From assembly GCA_050701795.1 (NCBI GenBank), contig JBOGDK010000102.1, positions 1-13,242 on the forward strand: 13,242 nt of DNA. The letters are read 5' to 3'. The notes below the pieces were generated by a model. The model had not been told where the DNA came from, made no database searches, and saw only the letters and a list, made by a program, of their open reading frames with translations. Source of the stretch: WHSM01 sp050701795. GTDB taxonomy: Bacteria > Actinomycetota > Actinomycetes > Mycobacteriales > Micromonosporaceae. The translations under genes and the position numbers were made by a program. Below, piece after piece: positions 1 to 6,249 of this stretch; positions within the stretch are counted from its first letter, which is position 1, and the number at the start of each line of letters is the position of its first letter.

Positions 1-71
1 AGCATCACCGCGCCGGTGCCGAGCCAGGCGAGGACACCCGAGACGCTCCTGCTCCGCTGCACCCGGCTCAC
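1..71 (-). CDS. ABC transporter permease 2 (PotC-like position), N-terminal fragment
   Basis: Only the first 23 codons are inside the window. The predicted start is GTG at 71, whose last two bases overlap the TGA stop of the preceding permease (GTGA overlap), so the two are almost certainly translated together. The visible N-terminus is basic (MSRVQRSRSVSG) and then turns hydrophobic (VLAWLGTGAVML), as expected for a cytoplasmic tail running into a first membrane helix. In the PotABCD-type importer family the second permease gene usually follows the first in this way, so this is inferred to be the second membrane subunit. The call rests on position and the start of the helix, because no conserved permease motif lies inside the window. 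Confidence 0.6.
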   Translation of the reverse strand, partial: MSRVQRSRSVSGVLAWLGTGAVM

Positions 72-976
72 TGGCGGATCTCCACGTTGTGCAGGCCGGT
101 GATTCTCAGCAGCCCGGTCAGGGCCGCGTAGCTGGCGAAGAAGATGAGCAGCATGATCAGCGACATCGCGGCCCCCAGCGGGTAGTTGCCCAGCTGGCTG
201 AACTGCTGCTGGATCATCAGACCGACCATGTTTCCGCGGGTGCCTCCGAGGAACTGTGGTGTCACGTAGTCGCTGGCCGCGAGGACGAAGGTGTAGAGGG
301 CGCCGGTGGTCATGGCCGGCGCGACCAGGGGAAGTACGACTTTCCGCCACCGGTTGAAGGTCCCCGCGCCGAGGTCGGAGGCGATCTCGAAGATCGACAC
401 CGGTAGGTTCCGCAGCGCCGCGTAGGTCACCAGGGTGACGTACGGGAGGTAGATGTGGACCAGCGCGAGTACCACCGCGGTCTGGGTGTAGAGCAGCGAC
501 CCGGGTGCGATGCCGACGAGGTCGAGGACCGGAGCGAGAGCGCCGTTCTCGTTCAGGATCGCCCGCCAGGCGTAGATCCGTACCAGGTAGCTGGCGAACA
601 TCTCGAGTACGACGAGCAGCAGCAGCAGGTACTCCAGCCGGCCACTACGGAACCGGATCACGTACGCCAGCGGCACTCCGGCGAGCACGCAGATGGCCGC
701 GGTGAGCAGGCCCGTGGTGAGTGCCCGCAGAGTCAGCTCGCGTACCAGGGAGTCGCCGAGAGCCTGCGTGAAGTTGCCGATCGTGAGTTCTCGCGACACC
801 TCGTAGTAGTCGCCCTGGAAGAAGGCGTAGACCACGAAGATCCCCAGCGGAAGCAGGAAGAGGGCTCCCAGCAGCGCCACCGTGGGCACGGACAACCACA
901 CCCCGAGGCGGTGCCGCACCCGCGCGGGGTCGTACGGCCTGCCTCCGGTCGCGACGCTGGTCCGTGGTGCCGTCAT
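68..976 (-). CDS. ABC transporter permease 1, PotB/binding-protein-dependent type
   Basis: A 302-residue integral membrane protein forming half of the import channel for the substrate delivered by the adjacent binding protein. Six hydrophobic segments are visible, at about residues 26-52, 82-108, 114-136, 161-187, 216-236 and 267-292. The cytoplasmic EAA loop that docks on the ATPase is recognisable at about 197-216 (E197, G203, P216; EIASDLGAG then a basic stretch and VVLPL). Length and layout match PotB-type permeases of spermidine/putrescine and related importers. The start is ATG at 976, one base after the TGA stop of the binding-protein gene (980-978). The open frame continues upstream, but that part overlaps the binding-protein gene and is compositionally a shadow. 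Its own stop overlaps the GTG of the next permease. Family is certain, substrate unknown. Confidence 0.9.
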   Translation of the reverse strand: MTAPRTSVATGGRPYDPARVRHRLGVWLSVPTVALLGALFLLPLGIFVVYAFFQGDYYEVSRELTIGNFTQALGDSLVRELTLRALTTGLLTAAICVLAGVPLAYVIRFRSGRLEYLLLLLVVLEMFASYLVRIYAWRAILNENGALAPVLDLVGIAPGSLLYTQTAVVLALVHIYLPYVTLVTYAALRNLPVSIFEIASDLGAGTFNRWRKVVLPLVAPAMTTGALYTFVLAASDYVTPQFLGGTRGNMVGLMIQQQFSQLGNYPLGAAMSLIMLLIFFASYAALTGLLRITGLHNVEIRQ

Positions 977-977
977 G

Positions 978-2144
978 TCAGTCGCCGGACTGGATCCTGG
1001 CGAACTCGGAGATCCAGTCCTTCTTGGTGACCGGGTTGTCCTCAGACGGCGCGCCGTACGGCGGGGCCTTGGACATGTGCGCGGCCACGCCGTCGGTGTA
1101 GACATCGGGGTAGATCGCCTGGGTGGCCTTCGGTACGAGCTCCGCCGCGTCGGAGACCACGACGCCGGCCGACAACGACTCGGCGGATTTCGCCTGGACC
1201 TCGGGGCGCAACGCCTCGTTGATCCAGGCGTGCGCGGTGTCCGGGTTGTCGACAGTGCTGGGTATCGCCAGCGCGTCGCAGAAGCTGTAGCTGCCTTCCT
1301 TGGGTACGACGCTTTCGATCGTGACACCCTTCGGCTTGGCGAAGGCGCCGAGAGCGGCCCAGCCAGCGAAGTCGACGATCACGTCACCACTGACGAACTG
1401 GTTGGTCAGGTCGCCGAACGACGACGCCATTCCGTTGGTCTGGTCCCGGAATTTGCGTAGCAGCGCCGCGGCCTCCTTGAATTCCTTCTTGGTGTAGTCC
1501 GGGATGTCGAAGCCGAGGATGCAGCCGGCCAGCGTGAACGCTCCCGTGGCGTCCGCGGACCAGCCGACCTTTCCCTTGTACTTCGACTTCAGGAGGTCCA
1601 GCCAGGACTCGGGCGGGTCGGTCTTGTCCGGGCGGTAGTCGCAGGTCGTGGTGCCCCAGGTGAACGGGACTCCCCACCGCTTCCCGTCCACGGTCCAGAA
1701 CTGCTTGGCCACCGGGGAGTCCTGGAAGTAGGGGTCGAGAAGCTTCAGGTTGGGAATCTTCGACTCGTCGATCTCGCCGAGGATCTCCAGGCGCCGGTAC
1801 AGGTCGTAGAAGCCCTGGTAGTACGTGGTGATGTCGTAGCTGATCCGGGCGCCTGACTTCAGCTTCGCCTGGATGTCGTCGTGGGTGGAGATGTACGTGC
1901 TGTTGAACTTGACGTCATGCTCGGTGCGCCACGCCTTCGTCGCCTTGGGCAGGTCGTAGCCCTCCCAGGAGAGGAACTCGATGGTGCCGCCCACCCCGGA
2001 ACGGCCTCCCGTCCTCGTTGATGCGGTGCACGCGCCGAGCAAAGGAGAAGCCACCCCCGCGGCCACGACGAGCCCCCCGGCACGACGCAGGAACTGACGG
2101 CGGTCGTGGTCCGGCCGGGCCGGTTTCTGAGATCGATCATGCAT
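978..2144 (-). CDS. Tat-exported lipoprotein, extracellular solute-binding protein (PotD/family 1 type)
   Basis: A 388-residue substrate-capture protein of an ABC importer, anchored outside the membrane. The N-terminus has a twin-arginine motif (DRRQFLRRAG, Arg15-Arg16), a hydrophobic segment and a lipobox ending LLGAC with the predicted lipidated Cys39. The mature part opens with GTIEFLSWEGYDLP and contains FKEAAALLRKFRDQ and FVSGDVIVDFAGWAALG, typical of the spermidine/putrescine-type (PotD/PotF) binding-protein family. That family also includes binders of opines, aminoethylphosphonate and other small solutes, so polyamine specificity should not be assumed. The start is ATG at 2144, with AGGAG at 2155-2151 spaced by 6 bases; upstream in-frame starts lie inside gntR. 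It lies 44 bp after gntR and one base before the permease, so the regulator and transporter form one operon. Confidence 0.9.
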   Translation of the reverse strand: MHDRSQKPARPDHDRRQFLRRAGGLVVAAGVASPLLGACTASTRTGGRSGVGGTIEFLSWEGYDLPKATKAWRTEHDVKFNSTYISTHDDIQAKLKSGARISYDITTYYQGFYDLYRRLEILGEIDESKIPNLKLLDPYFQDSPVAKQFWTVDGKRWGVPFTWGTTTCDYRPDKTDPPESWLDLLKSKYKGKVGWSADATGAFTLAGCILGFDIPDYTKKEFKEAAALLRKFRDQTNGMASSFGDLTNQFVSGDVIVDFAGWAALGAFAKPKGVTIESVVPKEGSYSFCDALAIPSTVDNPDTAHAWINEALRPEVQAKSAESLSAGVVVSDAAELVPKATQAIYPDVYTDGVAAHMSKAPPYGAPSEDNPVTKKDWISEFARIQSGD

Positions 2145-2188
2145 CGGGCACTCCTGCGTGGGATCTGTTGCTGGTGGGGGGTGCAGGG

Positions 2189-2968
2189 CTAGGAGGATCC
2201 GCGGACCAACGTTGTCCGCAACCGGTACCGCTCGGGCCGGTAGGCGATCCAGGCATGTTCGATGAGCCGGCCGTGCTGGTCGGATGTCAGCCCGCTGGTC
2301 ATCAGCAGCCCCTTTCCGACGGGTACGTCGAGCAGGCCGGCGAGCCGTTCGTCGGCCTCCCTGACCTCGACCACGTAGCTCGCCCGGGTCGGGACGGTGC
2401 CGTGCTCTTCGAGCAGGTCGTACAGCGAATTCTGGGTGAAATCCACCTCGGGCAGCCACGGGGCGACCGTCAGTGGCAGCAGGGTGCCGTCCACCGCGAT
2501 CGGCACGTCGTCCATCAGGCGCAGCCGCTCCAGATGGAACAGGGGAGCACCCGGCGCGACGGAGAGGGTCTCCGCCTCGTCCAGGGTCGCTTCCCGGGAC
2601 GTTGCGATGACCACTCTCGCTGAGGGGGTGAGCCCTCGCGACCGTGCCATCGCGCTGAAACCCAGCAGCTGGTTCGGCGCCTCGCTCATCGGTTCGGCCG
2701 CGACGAACCAGCCCCGGCTGGAGCTGCGGTCCAGCACTCCCGCGTCCGCGAGGTCCTGCAGGGCTCGCCGGAGGGTGAGCCGGCTGACTCTGAACGCCTC
2801 GCTCAGGGATCGCTCCGACGGCAGCCGGGATCCGCTGCGGTAGACGCCCGAGCGGATCTGGTCACGCAGCGCGTTGTGGACCTGCTCATACAGCGGTTGC
2901 TCGGGCATGTCCTGGCTTTCCACACGCGCCAGTGCGTGTGAAGCGGTGGACGAACGCTGCTTGGCCAT
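2189..2968 (-). CDS. GntR-family regulator, HutC subfamily (UTRA effector domain)
   Basis: A 259-residue one-component transcription regulator. Residues about 24-90 form the winged helix-turn-helix (YEQVHNALRDQIRSGVY, LPSERSLSEAFRVSRLTLRR, then ALQDLADAGVL). Residues about 99-245 form a UTRA ligand-binding domain (LLGFSAMARSRGL, LERLRLMDDVPIAVDG, YRPERYRLR). Such proteins usually repress neighbouring catabolic or transport genes and release DNA on binding a small pathway metabolite. It heads the importer operon and faces the dehydrogenase operon, so it likely controls both through the shared region 2969-3122. ATG at 2968 has no Shine-Dalgarno sequence, but a -35/-10 pair places transcription start at about this A, suggesting leaderless translation. 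An internal ATG at 2908 (MPEQPLYEQ) preceded by CAGGAC is an alternative start. Confidence 0.93.
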   Translation of the reverse strand: MAKQRSSTASHALARVESQDMPEQPLYEQVHNALRDQIRSGVYRSGSRLPSERSLSEAFRVSRLTLRRALQDLADAGVLDRSSSRGWFVAAEPMSEAPNQLLGFSAMARSRGLTPSARVVIATSREATLDEAETLSVAPGAPLFHLERLRLMDDVPIAVDGTLLPLTVAPWLPEVDFTQNSLYDLLEEHGTVPTRASYVVEVREADERLAGLLDVPVGKGLLMTSGLTSDQHGRLIEHAWIAYRPERYRLRTTLVRGSS

Positions 2969-2974
2969 GGAGCA

Positions 2975-3002
2975 ACGATAGGTTCAAACAAGGCAATGTC
3001 AA
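2975..3002 (-). promoter_or_regulatory. Predicted sigma70-type promoter of gntR-transporter operon
   Basis: On the minus strand a perfect -35 hexamer TTGACA (3002-2997) is followed after 16 bases by TATCGT (2980-2975), matching four of six positions of the -10 consensus. Transcription would start about 7 bases later, at or next to the A of the gntR ATG at 2968, giving a leaderless message. The -35 box lies inside one arm of the candidate operator repeat, consistent with autoregulation. Confidence 0.55.
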
Positions 3003-3043
3003 TACCAGATCCGCCCGTTGTTGTTGTTGGTCTAACATTGGCC
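2992..3043. promoter_or_regulatory. Candidate GntR operator pair (inverted arms with ACATTG core)
   Basis: Two related 15-base elements face each other. The minus-strand reading of 2992-3006 is GGTATTGACATTGCC and the plus-strand reading of 3029-3043 is GGTCTAACATTGGCC. They share GGT at one end, the core ACATTG and CC at the other end, with a one-base register shift. The left arm covers the -35 box of gntR and the right arm lies between the predicted -35 and -10 of the dehydrogenase operon. That arrangement suits one regulator controlling both directions. GntR binding is inferred, not shown. Confidence 0.35.
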
Positions 3044-3049
3044 TAGCTT
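3021..3049 (+). promoter_or_regulatory. Candidate promoter of the oxidoreductase-cupin-ROK operon
   Basis: TTGTTG at 3021-3026 and TAGCTT at 3044-3049 are separated by 17 bases. The predicted start near 3056 would give a leader of about 66 bases before the GTG at 3123. The -35 match is modest. An alternative is TTGGCC (3038-3043) with TGGTAT (3060-3065), 16 bases apart. Confidence 0.35.
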
Positions 3050-3110
3050 GGAATGTGTTTGGTATGCATGAATGGCCCTGCGCCCCCCATCCCCGCAGGC
3101 CAGACTGATC

Positions 3111-3125
3111 GGAGAAGCGCCCGTG
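3111..3125 (+). promoter_or_regulatory. Ribosome binding site that fixes the GTG start at 3123
   Basis: GGAGAAG at 3111-3117 sits 5 bases before GTG 3123-3125. An in-frame ATG exists at 3072 but has no Shine-Dalgarno sequence, and it would add 17 residues (ALRPPSPQARLIGEAPV) of non-family character before the Rossmann fold. The GTG start puts the first beta strand at residue 5, as usual in this family. Confidence 0.75.
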
Positions 3126-4226
3126 TCGGAGCTGAGGTTCGCTGTCGTTGGCGTCGGCGACGTCGCCCAGCGTGACTACCTGCCGGAGGTTCACCGCCTC
3201 GCCGGTGAGGCCACCGTGGCCGCGGTGGCGTCCCGGTCGGCAGAACGTGCCCGTACCGTAGCGGAACGTTACGGCATTCCGCGCTGGACCACGAACTGGA
3301 TCGAACTGCTCGACGACACGATCGACGCGGTCGTCAACCTCACCCCGATCGGCGTCCACCGGGAGATCACCCTCGCCGCGATCGAGGCGGGCAAGCACGT
3401 CTACTCCGAAAAGCCGCTCGCGATGAGCCCGGAGGACGCAGAGGCGACCAGGGCCGCCGCGCAACGTCGCGGCGTGACCGTGGTGGCCGCCCCGTCGATC
3501 TGCCTGTTTCCGCAGATCGTGACGCTCGGTGAGATTGTGCGCAGCGGGCGGCTCGGCGCCATCCACTCCGCTCGCGCCCACGTGTTCGCCGGTACGCCAC
3601 CCTGGGAGGGCTACCTCTCCGACCCGACCCCGTTCTTCGGCGTCGACGGCGGCCCGTTGCGGGACATGGCCGTCTACCCGCTTCACACCCTGACCGGCCT
3701 GTTCGGCCCGGTACGCAGAGTCAGCGCGTTCAGCCAGCGCACCCGCAGCTCGTTCGTCCCCGGTGAGGGCCCGTACGCCGGGCGCGAGGTCCCCGTCGAG
3801 ACCGACGACGACTGGCAGTTACTACTCGACCTGGAAGCCGGCGTCGTCGCCACGGTGCAGGCCAACTTCTGCGCCCGTTCCGCGGCGGGACCCGAACTCG
3901 AACTGCACGGCGAGACCGGCACCGCCGGCGCCAGCCTGCTCGACGTCGCCGAGCCGGTCCGGCTGCTCGACTCCGGTGCCGGCGACTGGACCGACCTGCC
4001 GGTCCACGCCGGACGCGCCGAAGGGCCCGACCACATCCTCGGGGTACGGCACCTCGCTGACTGCGTACGCGACGGCCGCGAACCGCTGGTGAGCATGGAC
4101 CACGCGATCCACGTACTCGACGTCATCGCGGCGGCCGAGAAGTCCGCGGCGAGCGGAGCCACCGTATTCCCGGCCACCAGGTTTCCCTGGCCCGCCGCCA
4201 CGCGACAGTACAGAACGGACCAGTGA
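3123..4226 (+). CDS. Gfo/Idh/MocA-family oxidoreductase 1 (canonical EKP)
   Basis: A 367-residue cytoplasmic NAD(P)-dependent dehydrogenase, probably acting on a sugar, cyclitol or related polyol. An N-terminal Rossmann domain opens with FAVVGVGDVAQ (Gly10, Gly12). NLTPIGVHREITLAAIEAGKHVYSEKP follows, shown here in two parts: NLTPIGVH at 72-79 and the catalytic motif EKP at 96-98 (Lys97). The C-terminal half has GGPLRDMAVYPLHTL, giving Asp181, Tyr185 and His188. The D-x3-Y spacing resembles the Asp/Tyr pair recalled from glucose-fructose oxidoreductase, rather than the D-x3-H of inositol dehydrogenases. Length is normal for the family. It is the first gene of a four-gene operon and its stop overlaps the next start by 4 bp (4223-4226). 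The substrate cannot be assigned. Confidence 0.93.
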   Translation: MSELRFAVVGVGDVAQRDYLPEVHRLAGEATVAAVASRSAERARTVAERYGIPRWTTNWIELLDDTIDAVVNLTPIGVHREITLAAIEAGKHVYSEKPLAMSPEDAEATRAAAQRRGVTVVAAPSICLFPQIVTLGEIVRSGRLGAIHSARAHVFAGTPPWEGYLSDPTPFFGVDGGPLRDMAVYPLHTLTGLFGPVRRVSAFSQRTRSSFVPGEGPYAGREVPVETDDDWQLLLDLEAGVVATVQANFCARSAAGPELELHGETGTAGASLLDVAEPVRLLDSGAGDWTDLPVHAGRAEGPDHILGVRHLADCVRDGREPLVSMDHAIHVLDVIAAAEKSAASGATVFPATRFPWPAATRQYRTDQ

Positions 4227-5392
4227 TCACCGTGACCCACAAGCCACTCCGCCTCGGTGTCGTCGGCGTCGGCACCCTGACGATCCGCGCGGTCCTGCCG
4301 CACCTGACCCAGGACGACATCGCCGACCAGGTGAGGGTCACCGCGCTGTGCGACCCGGTGACCAGCCGCGCCGAAGCGGCGGCCACGACGTTCTCCGTGC
4401 CCCACGTCTTCGCCGATCTGGACGAGATGCTCGGCTCCGACACGGTCGACGCGGTCACCATCGTCAGCCCGATCGGCCTGCACCACGAACACGTGAAGAA
4501 GGCCCTGGAAACCGGAAAGCACGTACACGTGAACAAGACGATGACCACGACGGTCGCCGAGGCGGACGAGCTGATCGAGCTCGCCCGCTCCCGGGGGTTG
4601 ACACTGATCGCCTCCCCCGGTGAAGTGCTCAGACCTCAGCTCCACACGACCCGCCGGCTGATCCGGGAAGGCGCGATCGGGGACGTGGCCTGGGCGATCT
4701 GCGGCTGCGCCTTCGAGGACTACCACGAAGAGGAGCCGGAGCGTACGAACGCCGAAGGTGGCGTGATCGACCCGACCTGGTACTTCCGCAAGCCCGGTGG
4801 CGGCCCGCTCTACGACATGACGTCGTACGCGCTGCACCAGCTCACCAGCGTGCTCGGGGCCGCGCGGCGGGTCACCGCGATGTCGGGCGTACGGGTGAAG
4901 GAGCGCTCCTTCATGGGGCGGTCAGTCCCCACCGAAGCCGACGACAACACCGTCCTGCTGCTCGACTTCGGAGACGGAGTCTTCGCCATCGCGTACGGCA
5001 CCGCCGCGGGCGCGCCGAACGAACAGTTCGGCGCGGTCACCTTCTACGGCACCAAGGGCGTGATCGACGGGGTGCTGCTCAACGGGGAGCCCTTCGACTT
5101 CCCGGGCCGGGAGAAGACCCTCGACGCCCCGGTCACGGACTGGGACGTCCAGATGCGGGTGCTGCCCCACGTCACCGGTCCGCACCAGGACCTCCCGGAG
5201 TCGCACGTGTACGAGGACGTGATGCAGCTCGTGGCATCGGTCCGGGACGGCACCCGCTCCGCGGTCACCGCCGAGCAGGCCCGGCACGTCATCGACATCA
5301 TCGAGTCCGGCTACCGCGCGGCGGAGACCGGCCAGACCCAACAGCTCCGCACCACGTTCCCGCTGCCGTCCGACCTGGAGACCGCGTCATGA
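4223..5392 (+). CDS. Gfo/Idh/MocA-family oxidoreductase 2 with NKT in place of EKP
   Basis: A 389-residue paralogue of the preceding gene product, clearly divergent rather than a recent duplicate. The nucleotide-binding loop LGVVGVGTLT (Gly15, Gly17) and IVSPIGLHHEHVKKAL are typical. At the position of the usual EKP motif it reads HVNKTMTTT, so Lys105 is kept but the flanking Glu and Pro are Asn104 and Thr106. The second-domain motif GGGPLYDMTSYALHQL gives Asp198, Tyr202 and His205, the same D-x3-Y arrangement as oxidoreductase 1. Translation starts at GTG 4223 within a GTGA overlap, and its end forms an ATGA overlap with the cupin gene. Two non-identical dehydrogenases side by side suggest consecutive oxidation and reduction steps (for instance through a keto intermediate), but this is inference. 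Confidence 0.92.
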   Translation: MITVTHKPLRLGVVGVGTLTIRAVLPHLTQDDIADQVRVTALCDPVTSRAEAAATTFSVPHVFADLDEMLGSDTVDAVTIVSPIGLHHEHVKKALETGKHVHVNKTMTTTVAEADELIELARSRGLTLIASPGEVLRPQLHTTRRLIREGAIGDVAWAICGCAFEDYHEEEPERTNAEGGVIDPTWYFRKPGGGPLYDMTSYALHQLTSVLGAARRVTAMSGVRVKERSFMGRSVPTEADDNTVLLLDFGDGVFAIAYGTAAGAPNEQFGAVTFYGTKGVIDGVLLNGEPFDFPGREKTLDAPVTDWDVQMRVLPHVTGPHQDLPESHVYEDVMQLVASVRDGTRSAVTAEQARHVIDIIESGYRAAETGQTQQLRTTFPLPSDLETAS

Positions 5393-6249
5393 CCTTGATC
5401 GAGGGCACCAAGCGCGCGTACGCCCCGTCCCCGCGTCCCAGCTTCGACCGCCCGACCGCGATCACCCGGCGTGACGTCACCCGCCACATCTGGGGCGACG
5501 GGACGGCCGGTGAGGTCGCGGACTTCATCTACGCCTCGACGGACAAGATCCACTGTCTGATGTTCGCGCTGCCCACGGGCGGGAAGTTCACCCACTCGCC
5601 CGAGTTCCGTACCGTCTTCGGCGCCGACGAGATGCTGTACGTGCTGTCCGGCACGATGGTGATCGCCAACCCGGAAACCGGCGAGGTCCACAAGGTCCGC
5701 CAGGGCGCAAGCGTCTCCTTCGGGCCCGACACCTGGCATCACGTCTTCGCCCACGGCGGCGAGCCGCTGCGGATCCTGGAATTCCTCTGCCCGCCGCCGT
5801 CGGCGGGGACCACGGGTTCGTACGCCCGCACCCGGCCGTACCTGGATGAGGTGTCGTACGGGCGGGACGACCGGCTGGGGGTGCCGGGTGGCCCGCGGGA
5901 CCGACCGGCCGACACCATCCGCGCCATCGCGGAGACCGACATCGAGTGGCGACGCGACCTCGGTGTCCTCACCGGCGTACTGACCAGCACGGACAACCTG
6001 ACCGCCCTGACCCTGGAGATCAACCCGTCGGAGATCTCCCGGCAGCACGTCCACGGCGGCGACGAGCTGCTCTTCGTCACCGCGGGCAACCTGTGGGTAC
6101 GGGTGTGGCACTCCGACTCCACGTACGTGTTCGAGCTGGGACCCGAGGACGCCTGCTTCATCCCGGCAGGTGCCGAACACGAGTACCGCAACTACAGCGC
6201 GGACGTCGCCGAGGCGGTCATCGGCGTCGCGCCGCGATACCTGCCATGA
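5389..6249 (+). CDS. Two-domain cupin protein (bicupin)
   Basis: A 286-residue protein made of two cupin barrels, probably a cytoplasmic metal-dependent isomerase, dioxygenase or epimerase; a pure sugar-binding role is possible. The second barrel has a complete metal site: QHVHGGDELLFVTAG gives His220, His222, Glu226 and Gly233, and FIPAGAEHEYRN gives His264. The first barrel keeps Glu81 and Gly88 (DEMLYVLSG) and His117 (DTWHHVF). It has no histidines at the expected HxH position (residues 73-77 read FRTVF), so it may not bind metal. The N-terminal and linker segments (about 1-45 and 135-185) are not family-diagnostic. ATG at 5389 overlaps the previous stop (ATGA), and its own stop overlaps the ROK start. 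It has only general resemblance to bicupin isomerases of sugar catabolism. Confidence 0.85.
   Translation: MTLIEGTKRAYAPSPRPSFDRPTAITRRDVTRHIWGDGTAGEVADFIYASTDKIHCLMFALPTGGKFTHSPEFRTVFGADEMLYVLSGTMVIANPETGEVHKVRQGASVSFGPDTWHHVFAHGGEPLRILEFLCPPPSAGTTGSYARTRPYLDEVSYGRDDRLGVPGGPRDRPADTIRAIAETDIEWRRDLGVLTGVLTSTDNLTALTLEINPSEISRQHVHGGDELLFVTAGNLWVRVWHSDSTYVFELGPEDACFIPAGAEHEYRNYSADVAEAVIGVAPRYLP

Noticed and set aside
977..1327. Upstream in-frame extension of permease 1
   Set aside because: It is antisense-like, Arg/Pro/Ser/Thr-rich and lies wholly inside the binding-protein gene. ATG 976, one base after that gene's stop, fits the family length.
3072..3122. ATG 3072 as start of oxidoreductase 1
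   Set aside because: It has no Shine-Dalgarno, and the extra 17 residues are unlike the family; GTG 3123 has GGAGAAG at ideal spacing.
3683..4837. 384-codon minus-strand frame across the two oxidoreductases
   Set aside because: It is a shadow of two clear family members, crosses their junction and has no ribosome binding site or family motif.
3123..5392. Recent tandem duplication of the two oxidoreductases
   Set aside because: Outside family motifs the two proteins differ throughout, including the catalytic motif and length, so they are ancient paralogues.
5946..6245. 100-residue N-terminal extension of the ROK protein
   Set aside because: It lies inside the cupin gene in another frame and is Arg/His-rich. 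ATG 6246 in an ATGA overlap puts the phosphate loop at residue 12, as in the family.
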